This document shows positions 18,694-27,506 of a stretch of 64,000 nt of DNA, piece by piece. Under the pieces are notes generated by a model. The model worked only from the letters and a program-made list of their open reading frames with translations. It searched no databases and was not told the origin of the DNA. Position 1 is the first letter of the stretch; the number at the start of each line of letters is the position of its first letter. The position numbers and the translations under genes were made by a program. This stretch comes from Kiloniella majae (GTDB lineage Bacteria > Pseudomonadota > Alphaproteobacteria > Kiloniellales > Kiloniellaceae): assembly GCF_002118315.1 (NCBI RefSeq), contig NZ_MTSZ01000002.1:124001-188000 (forward strand), written 5' to 3'.

Positions 18694-19030
18694 GACACCC
18701 TCACACCTATTTCACACATAATTATGAGAAATTATTTTCTCAATTACATTAACTCACAGTGAATAGATGACATGTTTTGAAAAAATTACAAGTAAAAATG
18801 AAATTTTTTAGAATTTAACACCAAAAACATGTTTAATTTAATTACAACAATAAACACCAACTATTAAATATAAAATCCACTTTAAAAGATATTTAAATTT
18901 TTACAACAAATACAAAGAACTAGAAAGAATAAATAATTTCAAAAAAGAATAAATCTACCATACAAAAAAAGAATTTTTCACATTTTTCGCCAAGAAAAAT
19001 ATAAATACAGGAGAAAAATAAATTTTATAT
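18694..19030. other. AT-rich intergenic stretch without a gene; leader of the cys operon
   Basis: 337 bases, very AT-rich, no open reading frame with coding character. Close to cysG, TGAGAAA (18725-18731) and TTTCTCA (18736-18742) form a 7-bp dyad with a 4-base centre inside a wider AT dyad, a possible operator for a sulfur regulator. The far end must hold the 3' end of pdxY. No convincing terminator or RNA gene was seen. Confidence 0.5.
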
Positions 19031-19894
19031 CTACATTTTATTTTGTGTAATTATTCGCGTTGAATCAATAATACACTCTTGGTGTGTGATTATATCTAGC
19101 TCTCTTAGATTAGATGTCACAGTGTGCTTTATTATGGAATATACAGCATTCAAAGATGAGTCAGCGGCCTCCATTTCATCTTGCCCCATGAGTATTCTTG
19201 CTATGAACATCCCTGTAAACAGATCACCCGTTCCCGAAGGGCCATTTTGTAAAAATGGTGTGGTGTATAACGTTGCATCTTCTCGACGAACGACAAGTGT
19301 ATGTGTTGTTTCTTTCTCACCAAAATCGGCAGACGTAATCACCACACAACGTAAATTGAAATCCCCCATGAGCTTGCGTGCAGCGGCAACCATATCATTA
19401 TGGCTTTGACAAATCGAGCTTTGGCAACTTGTTGCAGTAAGTGCATCAAACTCAAATTTATTGGGAGTGATAATATCAGCAAGAGGCAACAATTTTTGTG
19501 CAATTAATTCTGGTATTCCCGCCTGGACAAAAAAACCTTTTCCGACATCCCCCATAACAGGGTCAAGGCAATATATTCCCTGAGGATTACAAGCTTTAAA
19601 ACGCTTTACAGCTTTCTCAATAACATGCCCATTGTCCAGTGTTGCAAGATAACCGCTCTGAAATCCTGCACTTTCATGAAAAGCGCCACGTTCTTCCAGT
19701 CCGGAGAATAGATCCCGCAAAAGGTCACTCTCTATCGCCTGCCCATAAAAGCTAGAGTGCGCAGGATGATTGGATAAAATTGTCGTTGGAACTGAATGCA
19801 CAGAAACCCCAAGTTTCTGCATCGGAAATGCCGCCGCAGAATTCCCAACATGCCCATAACAAACATGGGATTGGGCAGAGATAATTGATGGCAT
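19031..19894 (-). CDS. pdxY: Pyridoxal kinase PdxY
   Basis: About 287 aa, ribokinase superfamily; phosphorylates pyridoxal in the vitamin B6 salvage route. It begins MPSIISAQSHVCYGHVGNSAA, the typical PdxK/PdxY N terminus. It has YCLDPVMGD near the middle, ITPNKFEFDAL, and the GPSGTGDLF anion-hole/catalytic motif. ATG 19894 has AAGGA 7 nt upstream; a start at 19954 would add a segment foreign to the family. It lies downstream of the AmgK-like kinase gene on the same strand with a short gap, so the two may be co-transcribed. Confidence 0.92.
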   Translation of the reverse strand: MPSIISAQSHVCYGHVGNSAAAFPMQKLGVSVHSVPTTILSNHPAHSSFYGQAIESDLLRDLFSGLEERGAFHESAGFQSGYLATLDNGHVIEKAVKRFKACNPQGIYCLDPVMGDVGKGFFVQAGIPELIAQKLLPLADIITPNKFEFDALTATSCQSSICQSHNDMVAAARKLMGDFNLRCVVITSADFGEKETTHTLVVRREDATLYTTPFLQNGPSGTGDLFTGMFIARILMGQDEMEAADSSLNAVYSIIKHTVTSNLRELDIITHQECIIDSTRIITQNKM

Positions 19895-19976
19895 AACTTT
19901 TTCCTTACACGAATTCCTCAGGCATGACATGCCTCGCCAAAAGATCTTCTCCAAAAGTTCTTAAGACAAAAATTAT

Positions 19977-21077
19977 TCAAGATAGCGAAACAGGAAAGTC
20001 TTCCGTTAGAATAGCTAATTTCATAACCTTTTGTTCATCAATAGTTTCAGCCTCTAACTCAACGACATAATCCGGAAAGTATTTATCGAACCAGCTCTTT
20101 ACAGGCCCCAAAATACTATTCTGCAAAGAAATGCTCATTAAACCACTAACACGCTTTACATGCTTTAGATAAGCATCCTTTTGATCTCGCGAATAGAGAC
20201 GCGTAAACAATCCAAGTACCTTGGCATGGCGCTGCGCAGAAAGAGCGTAGTACCACGACATAAAAGCCTCTCCCGCGTCACTATCCCGGTCAATTTCCAT
20301 CGACTTGAGATAACGATTGATCATCCTTGTTCTTAACCCGTCATCAATATCACGGCGGGCATCTTCAACCAGAGACATCAGATCATATGGTGCAACACCT
20401 AGCACAGCAGTCTGAAAATCCAACAAACCGCATGATGCAATACCTTCACGTCCATCCAAAATCATAAGATTATCGATATGGAAATCCCGTAAAACCAAAG
20501 TCGTTGGTAGCAAGGGAAGCGACTGAAAAACCTGGCACCAAGCCGACACATAGGCTTGTCGCGCCCCAGCTGGCAAAGCTGCTCCCGTTATGCTCGGCAT
20601 ATACCAATCCGCCATGATAAGTGCTTCTTTTATCAAAAAGGCCAGGTCATAAGGCGGCATATCAATTTGGGCCAACTTGTCAGATGAATGCATTGTAACC
20701 AAAACATCAACAGCAAGTTTATAGAGTTTTTCTTCATCCCAGCCAGCATTCAAGAGTTTTGCGTAGGTATTATCGCCAAAATCTTCCAGCAACAGAAAAC
20801 CGTTTTCAATATCTTCATGATGGATAACAGGGGTCGAAACACCACAGGATAATAAATGTCGCCCAACCTTTGCGAACACGGCGACAGGTTCGGCAATACC
20901 CGGCGGCGCATCCATAACGATCTTTGTCTCACGTCCCTTTGTCAGCCTGAAATAACACCGGGCCGAGGCATCAACAGGTAAAGCTTCAACAACAGCGTCT
21001 TCCCAACCTGCATTATTTATAAAAGCGATTCTCTGCTGTTCTCTTTGATCGGGGGTAATGCTCACCAATGGCTCCAC
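19977..21077 (-). CDS. AmgK-like anomeric amino-sugar kinase (APH family)
   Basis: 366 aa. SARCYFRL near residue 39, LVLRDFHIDNLM near 215 and GLLDFQTAVLGVAPYDLMSLVEDARRD match the AmgK/DUF1679-like phosphotransferases. In proteobacterial peptidoglycan recycling, AmgK phosphorylates the anomeric hydroxyl of MurNAc or GlcNAc. Usually it is encoded with tsaE and murU; neither is here, and the downstream partner is pdxY. Family fit is good, but the exact substrate cannot be read from sequence. It diverges from hutU; the region between (21078-21225) holds both promoters. Confidence 0.7.
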   Translation of the reverse strand: MEPLVSITPDQREQQRIAFINNAGWEDAVVEALPVDASARCYFRLTKGRETKIVMDAPPGIAEPVAVFAKVGRHLLSCGVSTPVIHHEDIENGFLLLEDFGDNTYAKLLNAGWDEEKLYKLAVDVLVTMHSSDKLAQIDMPPYDLAFLIKEALIMADWYMPSITGAALPAGARQAYVSAWCQVFQSLPLLPTTLVLRDFHIDNLMILDGREGIASCGLLDFQTAVLGVAPYDLMSLVEDARRDIDDGLRTRMINRYLKSMEIDRDSDAGEAFMSWYYALSAQRHAKVLGLFTRLYSRDQKDAYLKHVKRVSGLMSISLQNSILGPVKSWFDKYFPDYVVELEAETIDEQKVMKLAILTEDFPVSLS

Positions 21078-21162
21078 TTAACAAAACACACGTATTCTCA
21101 ATAGCTTTTCACCTTATATCCGAAAGAGAAAAGGAAAAACAGCAGATGTCATATTCAAGATA

Positions 21163-21200
21163 TTGACAAGATGTATAGACAAGTTATTTTGTATATACAT
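21163..21200 (+). promoter_or_regulatory. hutUH promoter with HutC-type operator
   Basis: TTGACA (21163-21168) and TATTTT (21185-21190), spaced by 16 bases, form a plausible sigma-70 promoter. The perfect palindrome TGTATATACA (21190-21199) overlaps the -10 element. A related half-site, TGTATAGACA, lies at 21172-21181. The palindrome matches the TTGTATATACAA-type site bound by HutC repressors. It is 26 bases upstream of the hutU start, so binding would block transcription. The regulator is encoded downstream at 24611-25333. Confidence 0.65.
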
Positions 21201-21225
21201 ATTCCTGAGTTGGAAAGTTGAACAA

Positions 21226-22890
21226 ATGAAAAAGAACACACGCACAATCCGCGCGCCACATGGCCCAGAACTTTCATGCGAAAGCTGGTTGAGTGAAGCC
21301 CCGCTTAGAATGTTGATGAATAACCTGGATCCGGATGTCGCCGAACATCCGGAAGAACTGGTCGTTTATGGCGGGATTGGCCGCGCGGCCCGAAACTGGG
21401 AATGTTACGATAAAATTGTCGAGAGCTTAAAGAAGCTCAAAGACGATCAAACACTTCTCGTACAATCAGGAAAGCCCGTTGGCATTTTCCCAACGCATTC
21501 AGATGCCCCTCGTGTTCTCATTGCCAACTCCAACCTTGTTCCAAACTGGGCTAACTGGGAACATTTCAACAAGCTCGATAAAGCTGGGCTGATGATGTAT
21601 GGCCAGATGACCGCAGGATCATGGATCTATATCGGCAGCCAGGGTATTGTTCAAGGCACCTACGAAACCTTTGTTGAAGCAGGGCGTCAGCATTATAACG
21701 GCGACCTTTCTGGCCGTTGGATCTTAACAGGTGGCCTCGGTGGCATGGGCGGTGCTCAACCTCTTTCAGCAACGATGGCCGGTGCTTCTATGTTGGCGAT
21801 TGAATGTCAGGAAGACCGCATTGATATGCGTATCCGCACAGGTTATCTGGACAAAAAATGCAATGATCTTGATGACGCACTCAACATTATCAATGATGCT
21901 GTTGCCAACAAAAAAGCAATCTCTGTCGGTTTACTTGGCAATGCTGCAGATATCTTCCCAGAACTCGTCAAACGTGGTGTACGCCCTGATATCGTAACGG
22001 ACCAAACCTCGGCACATGATCCCCTTAACGGATACCTTCCACAAGGTTGGACCTGGGGTGAATATGTTGAACGATCTGAAAAAGATCCAAAAGGCACAAC
22101 AACTGCGGCAAAAAAATCCATGGCTGTCCAAGTACAGGCCATGCTCGATTTCCATGCACAGGGCATACCAACAGTTGACTACGGTAATAATATCCGTCAG
22201 ATGGCTTTGGAAGAAGGTGTTGAAAATGCCTTTGATTTTCCGGGTTTTGTTCCAGCCTATATTCGCCCCCTCTTTTGCCGAGGTATTGGCCCCTTCCGTT
22301 GGGCTGCACTTTCCGGTGATCCAGAAGATATTTATAAAACGGATCAAAAGGTCAAAGAACTTATTCCAGATGATCCACATCTGCACAACTGGCTGGACAT
22401 GGCGCGTGAACGTATTCACTTCCAAGGCCTTCCATCCCGCATTTGCTGGGTTGGACTGGGACAACGCCATAAGCTTGGCCTTGCCTTTAACGAAATGGTT
22501 CGCAATGGCGAGCTTAAAGCACCAGTTGTCATTGGCCGTGACCACCTGGATTCAGGGTCAGTTGCCAGTCCGAACCGCGAAACCGAGAGCATGATGGACG
22601 GTTCTGATGCTGTGTCAGACTGGCCTTTGCTGAATGCACTATTGAACACAGCCGGTGGCGCAACCTGGGTATCCCTTCACCACGGTGGTGGTGTCGGCAT
22701 GGGCTTCTCGCAACATTCTGGCGTCGTTATTTGCGCTGACGGTACAGAAGCTGCTGATAAACGATTAGGGCGTGTTCTCTGGAATGATCCCGCAACAGGT
22801 GTTATGCGTCATGCAGATGCCGGATACGAAATTGCTAAAAAATGTGCTCGGGATAACAATCTCGACCTTCCTATGGAGTCAGATAAATGA
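21226..22890 (+). CDS. hutU: Urocanate hydratase
   Basis: About 554 aa, cytoplasmic; converts urocanate to imidazolonepropionate with tightly bound NAD. The N-terminal [14 protein letters not shown], the NAD-binding [17 protein letters not shown] and the catalytic-region motif [19 protein letters not shown] are all present, and length matches the family. ATG 21226 was chosen because the family begins at this point; a start at 21163 adds a hydrophobic stretch and would lie inside the promoter. It overlaps hutH by 4 bases (ATGA). Confidence 0.96.
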   Translation: MKKNTRTIRAPHGPELSCESWLSEAPLRMLMNNLDPDVAEHPEELVVYGGIGRAARNWECYDKIVESLKKLKDDQTLLVQSGKPVGIFPTHSDAPRVLIANSNLVPNWANWEHFNKLDKAGLMMYGQMTAGSWIYIGSQGIVQGTYETFVEAGRQHYNGDLSGRWILTGGLGGMGGAQPLSATMAGASMLAIECQEDRIDMRIRTGYLDKKCNDLDDALNIINDAVANKKAISVGLLGNAADIFPELVKRGVRPDIVTDQTSAHDPLNGYLPQGWTWGEYVERSEKDPKGTTTAAKKSMAVQVQAMLDFHAQGIPTVDYGNNIRQMALEEGVENAFDFPGFVPAYIRPLFCRGIGPFRWAALSGDPEDIYKTDQKVKELIPDDPHLHNWLDMARERIHFQGLPSRICWVGLGQRHKLGLAFNEMVRNGELKAPVVIGRDHLDSGSVASPNRETESMMDGSDAVSDWPLLNALLNTAGGATWVSLHHGGGVGMGFSQHSGVVICADGTEAADKRLGRVLWNDPATGVMRHADAGYEIAKKCARDNNLDLPMESDK

Positions 22891-24431
22891 AATCACTAGT
22901 CCTGACACCTCGTCAATTAACACTCTCAACACTTCGCGCTCTTACATTTGATGATGTAAAGATCGAACTGGATCCAGCATGCAAAGCGCAAATCGCAGCT
23001 TCGACTGAAACAGTTCGCGATGTACTTAGAGATGGCAGAACCGTTTATGGTATCAATACCGGTTTCGGGCGCCTTGCCTCTACACGTATTGATGATGAAC
23101 AGCTAGAAGAGTTACAGAGCAACCTAGTATTGTCCCACGCAACAGGTATGGGGCCGCTACTTGATGATGAAGTTGTTCGCCTTATTCTTGCTCTTAAGGT
23201 TACGTCGCTAGCCCAAGGCTTCTCTGGCATCAGACAGGAAGTTCTTGATTACCTGATCACCTTCTACAATGAAGGTCTTTACCCTTGTATTCCATCAAAA
23301 GGATCCGTAGGTGCCTCTGGCGATCTGGCTCCCCTCGCCCATATGTCCGCTTTGATAATAGGTGCTGGAAAAGCCCGTTATAAAGGCGAGATTATGCCCG
23401 CCAAGGAAGGTTTGGAGCGCATTGGATTAAAGCCTATGGTTCTTGGTCCAAAAGAAGGCCTAGCTCTGTTAAATGGAACTCAGGTCTCTACAGCCCTGGC
23501 ACTTGTTGGGCTGTTCAGGGCTGAAAACCTGATGAATGCCAGCACACTTGTAGGCGCCATGAGTGTTGAAGCCGCCAAAGGGTCACATGTTCCCTTTGAC
23601 CCCCGCATTCAAGAAGCCCGGGGTCAAATTGGACAAGCTGATATCGCATCTGTTTTCAGAACCGTTTTGGATGGCAGTCCGATCAATGAAAGCCACACAG
23701 ACTGCTCAAAAGTTCAGGACCCCTATTCCCTTCGTTGCCAACCTCAAGTTCTCGGTGCCTGTCTGGATCATATGCGTTTTGCAGCAAGCATCTTCGAACG
23801 TGAAGCCAATGCCGTATCTGATAATCCATTGGTTTTCACAAAAGAAGGGGACATTCTATCAGGCGGCAACTTCCATGCAGAGCCGGTGGCGATGGCGTCT
23901 GACGTCCTCGCCCTTGCCATTTCGGAAATGGGCGCTCTTGCTGAACGTCGCATTGCACTCCTGATGGATAGCTCAATGTCAGGTCTGCCACCCTTCCTTG
24001 TTGCCGGAAGTGGCCTTAACTCTGGCTTCATGATCGCACAGGTTACCGCCGCAGCTTTGGCATCCGAAAACAAATCTCTTGCACACCCTGCCTGTGTTGA
24101 TAGCTTGCCAACATCTGCTAATCAGGAAGACCATGTTTCCATGGCAACCTTTGCGGCAAGGCGTCTTTCTGACATGGCAAAAAATACAGCTGGCGTTTTA
24201 GCTGTAGAGCTTTTATCCGCAGCTCAAGGTATTGACTTCCTCAAACCGTTGAAGACATCACCAACACTGGAAACAGTTATGGAAAGATTGCGCAAAGATG
24301 TCGCCTTTTTCGAACAGGATCGATATTTTGCCGACGATTTGGAAGCTGCAGAAGATTTGGTTTGGGAGGGAACTTTCAATGCGATTTCCATCCCTGATTT
24401 CTTGCCAAGTTTTGACGAAACAGCCAGCTAA
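22887..24431 (+). CDS. hutH: Histidine ammonia-lyase
   Basis: 514 aa; deaminates histidine to urocanate. The A-S-G triad that cyclises to the MIO electrophile is at residues 143-145 within [15 protein letters not shown]. Other family motifs are [23 protein letters not shown] and [13 protein letters not shown]. Start and stop overlap with hutU shows translational coupling. HutI, HutG and HutF are not encoded in the window, so later steps must be elsewhere. Confidence 0.96.
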   Translation: MKSLVLTPRQLTLSTLRALTFDDVKIELDPACKAQIAASTETVRDVLRDGRTVYGINTGFGRLASTRIDDEQLEELQSNLVLSHATGMGPLLDDEVVRLILALKVTSLAQGFSGIRQEVLDYLITFYNEGLYPCIPSKGSVGASGDLAPLAHMSALIIGAGKARYKGEIMPAKEGLERIGLKPMVLGPKEGLALLNGTQVSTALALVGLFRAENLMNASTLVGAMSVEAAKGSHVPFDPRIQEARGQIGQADIASVFRTVLDGSPINESHTDCSKVQDPYSLRCQPQVLGACLDHMRFAASIFEREANAVSDNPLVFTKEGDILSGGNFHAEPVAMASDVLALAISEMGALAERRIALLMDSSMSGLPPFLVAGSGLNSGFMIAQVTAAALASENKSLAHPACVDSLPTSANQEDHVSMATFAARRLSDMAKNTAGVLAVELLSAAQGIDFLKPLKTSPTLETVMERLRKDVAFFEQDRYFADDLEAAEDLVWEGTFNAISIPDFLPSFDETAS

Positions 24432-24485
24432 GCAACTTACAGGTCTTTCGTAATAAAGCTCGTTTCAAGATTTCATTGACACAAA

Positions 24486-24535
24486 TACAGTGTATTTCCA
24501 AGTGATTTATAAATTTCCACTGGAAATACACTGTA
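24486..24535. repeat. Perfect 15-bp inverted repeat between hutH and hutC
   Basis: The arm TACAGTGTATTTCCA (24486-24500) is exactly matched by TGGAAATACACTGTA (24521-24535), with 20 bases between. No T run follows on the plus strand, so it is not a standard terminator of hutUH. It lies 75 bases upstream of the hutC start and may be an operator or a messenger stem-loop. Confidence 0.7.
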
Positions 24536-24610
24536 AAACCATGCATCTATTAGTCCATTACAAATAATAACAAGAAACGATAAAGCGCCTTGGGCGTGTG
24601 GGGATTTATA

Positions 24611-25333
24611 ATGGATGCTGGGAGCTTCGATAAAAAAGTACCTCTTTACCAAAAGGTAAAAGAGCACATTATTGGTCACATTCAATCTGGCCAATGGAAA
24701 CCCGGGTTTCAAATTCCGTCAGAAAATGAACTAACCCAAAGTCAGAATATGTCACGCATGACTATTCATAGAGCCTTGCGAGAACTAACCGCCGACGGAT
24801 GGTTGATGCGTGTTCAAGGTGCCGGAACTTTTGTCGCGGAACCGCGTCCTCAATCTGCCGTACTTTCAATTAAAAGTATTGCCGAAGAAGTCAGATCCCG
24901 AAATAGCCAATATAGTAACGACGTTATACTTCTCGAAGAAGAACAAGCGTCAGCCTATATCGCAGGCGTTATGGAGCTTGAATTAAACGCACCTGTTTAC
25001 CATTCGATTATCGTTCACAAGGAAAACGGTACGCCAATTCAACTTGAGGATCGTTTTATAAACCCCGCCTCTGCCCCAGATTATCTCAAGCAGGATTTTA
25101 GGGATATCACCCCTTATGATTACCTGGTGAAAGTCGCCCCATTAGATAATGCAGAACATACCATCTTTGCTATTGCGCCAGAAGAAAATCAGGCTGAGTT
25201 ACTGCAAATCCCAGAAATAACGCCTTGCCTCTTATTAAGGCGGCGTACGTGGTCGGAAGGACAAACGGTTACCTATGCCAAGCTTATCCATCCCGGTGAT
25301 CGATATAGTTTGGGTGGAACATTTCAGGGCTAA
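24611..25333 (+). CDS. hutC: HutC-type GntR/UTRA histidine utilization repressor
   Basis: About 240 aa. The N-terminal GntR winged helix includes LYQKVKEHIIGHIQSGQW and ENELTQSQNMSRMTIHRALR. The C-terminal UTRA domain (from about residue 90) ends in LIHPGDRYSLGGTF, a very typical HutC ending. HutC proteins repress hut genes and are released by urocanate. ATG 24611 has GGGGA 7 nt upstream; the start at 24590 is disfavoured. It follows hutUH on the same strand after about 180 bases, with the inverted repeat between. Confidence 0.92.
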   Translation: MDAGSFDKKVPLYQKVKEHIIGHIQSGQWKPGFQIPSENELTQSQNMSRMTIHRALRELTADGWLMRVQGAGTFVAEPRPQSAVLSIKSIAEEVRSRNSQYSNDVILLEEEQASAYIAGVMELELNAPVYHSIIVHKENGTPIQLEDRFINPASAPDYLKQDFRDITPYDYLVKVAPLDNAEHTIFAIAPEENQAELLQIPEITPCLLLRRRTWSEGQTVTYAKLIHPGDRYSLGGTFQG

Positions 25334-25371
25334 GAAGCACTATGAAATAATCATTTCGAAGTGGCGATAAG

Positions 25372-27381
25372 TTACAAACCCTTTTTGAGATCTCTCATCA
25401 AAAATCGGGCAGGATGTATTGCGTCTCTTATTTGGTCCGGAATTGGCAAAGCATCACAACCGCTTATCAATTTGACGAGGTAGTTTGCCATCAGAGGTGC
25501 TGTCAAAAATCCGCGAGAACCAAAGCCTACAGCACAAAACAAATTTTCGTAATACTCTCCCGGTGGCCATGAAGGCTTACTTTTCAATCCATTTTTCAGG
25601 CCAGCATAATCATGACGATATTGCTGTTCCTGGTAGACAGGACCGACAAGAGGAAGACGATCAAAAGTTGTTCCCCGAACAGATGTCCGTCCATCCAAAT
25701 CATCCGGATTTATTTGCCCAGAAATATTCGGCACAATTTCATTTAAAAGTGACAAATTATGATCATGACGTTCTGCTGTAACAGATCTGTTTTCAGCTTC
25801 ATCATAGCAATAAAGCCGCTCAAAAGTAGCTCCAAAGACGTGTTGTCCATTGATAGCAGGCGTTATATATCCGCTGCCATTAACAATGGTTTTTAGACTT
25901 CTGCTGATCTTGTTAGATGGGCAAGTACTGACCTGTCCCCTGTTCATAATCACAGATAAGTTTTCAGATTGAGTAAACTTCCTGACATTAAATGCATTCG
26001 CAAGAACCACGCTATCAAATTTCAGGTCCTCACTGGTTCCTGAAATTGAGAGTTTCCATTTACGCAGTCCTTGATCTGTAAACTGCTCTAGCGATGCAAC
26101 CTCGCAATTGAGCCGAACATCAATTTCACGGGTCAAGGCCACAGCAAGAGCCGTCGTATTAAGACACCCGGCGTTCGGATACCAAACACCCTGTGAGGTC
26201 AAATCAATACCTGCGATTTCAGAAGCCCGATTAGCATCAACAATAGAGAAATGATCTTGCGGGAGAACATTAGAAGCCACAAAGGACTGCCGACGCTGAA
26301 GTTCTTTGTCATCACCAATAAGATCCAAAGATCCGCACTGATGATGCCAAATTTCCTGCCCCGTTTGTTCTTCTAGTTTCCCGTAGAACCTCAAAGCAAA
26401 GAGATAACAAGATGCCAAATACTGTCCCAGTATCGTAGCATTACGCATCAACTTTGGTTCAAATACCGCAGCCGGATTTCCTGACGCCCCTTCGGCAACA
26501 GAAGGAGCCTTATCAATCAAAGTAACATCGACACCTGCACGTGACAGGCTATAGGCCAGGCAATTCCCGACAATTCCAGCGCCAACAACGGCTACTTTTT
26601 TAGGTTTGTTTTGTACTTTTGGGATATCAAACCAAGGTAGAGATCCCGGATAAAATTTTCTTTTATCTTCATTAGCTTTATCAGGAGAAAACACCCCAAC
26701 AATGCGTTCACGTTTAAAAGCGTAACCTTTGCACCTTTCAATCTTAAAGCCAGCATCTTCTAGTCCACGACGAACATGTCCAGCCGCTGTAAAGCTGGCC
26801 AACTTTGTACCGGATTTGGATTTCGTCGCCAGCAGTTCATAAATCTCTGCATTCCACATGTCGGGATTTTTCTTAGGAGCAAAGCCATCTAAAAACCAGG
26901 CATCAGCCTGTCCCGAAAAACGCGTTAGAACTTCCTTAACGTCGCCAAAGAGAAGAATAAGCGTCACATTATCCTGCTCAAACTCTAGCGTGTGAAAACC
27001 TGAACTTAGATCTGGATAAGCCTTAATGAGCGCATCACGGATTTCTCCAAGCTCATCCCAAGGCTTCAACGATTTTTGCAGCTGAGTACGGCTGAGAGGA
27101 AAACCTTCAACGGAAACAAAGGTTAACTGTTGACCTGGCCGAGATGTTTTTTTCCACTCTTGCCAAGTAACTAAGAAATTTAATCCCGTTCCGAACCCTG
27201 TTTCACCGATAACTGTACTCTGTTGATCTTTCCAAAGTTCACTGCCTCCAACAGCGTTTAGAAAAACAAACGCGCTTTCCGCTAATCCATTAGAAAGGGA
27301 ATAATACACATCATCATATTTGCGAGATACCGGAACAAGATTATCCCGCCATTCAAGCTCGGCTTTATGAAATTCAGTCAT
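25372..27381 (-). CDS. mnmC: Bifunctional tRNA mnm5s2U34 modification enzyme MnmC
   Basis: About 669 aa. The N-terminal third is the MnmD methyltransferase (VSRKYDDVYYSLSNGLAES, GETGFGTGLNFL as SAM site, DAWFLDGFAPKKNPDMW). From about residue 260 there is an FAD-dependent MnmC1 oxidoreductase (KKVAVVGAGIVGNCLAYSL). Together they turn cmnm5s2U into mnm5s2U at the tRNA wobble position. The alignment with the family starts at ATG 27381; ATG 27393 or a TTG at 27396 are alternatives and none has a clear ribosome site. It converges on hutC with a 40-base gap. Confidence 0.93.
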   Translation of the reverse strand: MTEFHKAELEWRDNLVPVSRKYDDVYYSLSNGLAESAFVFLNAVGGSELWKDQQSTVIGETGFGTGLNFLVTWQEWKKTSRPGQQLTFVSVEGFPLSRTQLQKSLKPWDELGEIRDALIKAYPDLSSGFHTLEFEQDNVTLILLFGDVKEVLTRFSGQADAWFLDGFAPKKNPDMWNAEIYELLATKSKSGTKLASFTAAGHVRRGLEDAGFKIERCKGYAFKRERIVGVFSPDKANEDKRKFYPGSLPWFDIPKVQNKPKKVAVVGAGIVGNCLAYSLSRAGVDVTLIDKAPSVAEGASGNPAAVFEPKLMRNATILGQYLASCYLFALRFYGKLEEQTGQEIWHHQCGSLDLIGDDKELQRRQSFVASNVLPQDHFSIVDANRASEIAGIDLTSQGVWYPNAGCLNTTALAVALTREIDVRLNCEVASLEQFTDQGLRKWKLSISGTSEDLKFDSVVLANAFNVRKFTQSENLSVIMNRGQVSTCPSNKISRSLKTIVNGSGYITPAINGQHVFGATFERLYCYDEAENRSVTAERHDHNLSLLNEIVPNISGQINPDDLDGRTSVRGTTFDRLPLVGPVYQEQQYRHDYAGLKNGLKSKPSWPPGEYYENLFCAVGFGSRGFLTAPLMANYLVKLISGCDALPIPDQIRDAIHPARFLMRDLKKGL

Positions 27382-27458
27382 ACAAAAACTCATCAAAGGA
27401 GATTATGACTTTTAACTTTTTGAGATATTAAAGAAAAGCGTTGTGAACAGAAAATAAA

Positions 27459-27489
27459 AAAGCCAGCTACCCTTAAGGTAGCTGGCTTT
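27459..27489 (-). terminator. Terminator of the AsmA gene
   Basis: AGCCAGCTACC (27461-27471) and GGTAGCTGGCT (27477-27487) form an 11-bp perfect stem with a 5-nt loop. On the minus strand it is followed by TTTTTTATTTT. It lies 20 bases after the stop. Confidence 0.9.
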
Positions 27490-27506
27490 CAAAAATAAAT
27501 GTTATC

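Noticed and set aside
21931-22545. Open frame of about 200 codons on the minus strand
   Set aside because: Antisense to hutU, whose frame is strongly conserved; no independent support.
24486-24535. Inverted repeat as hutUH terminator
   Set aside because: No T run follows on the plus strand and the 20-base loop is long; listed as a repeat of unknown role instead.
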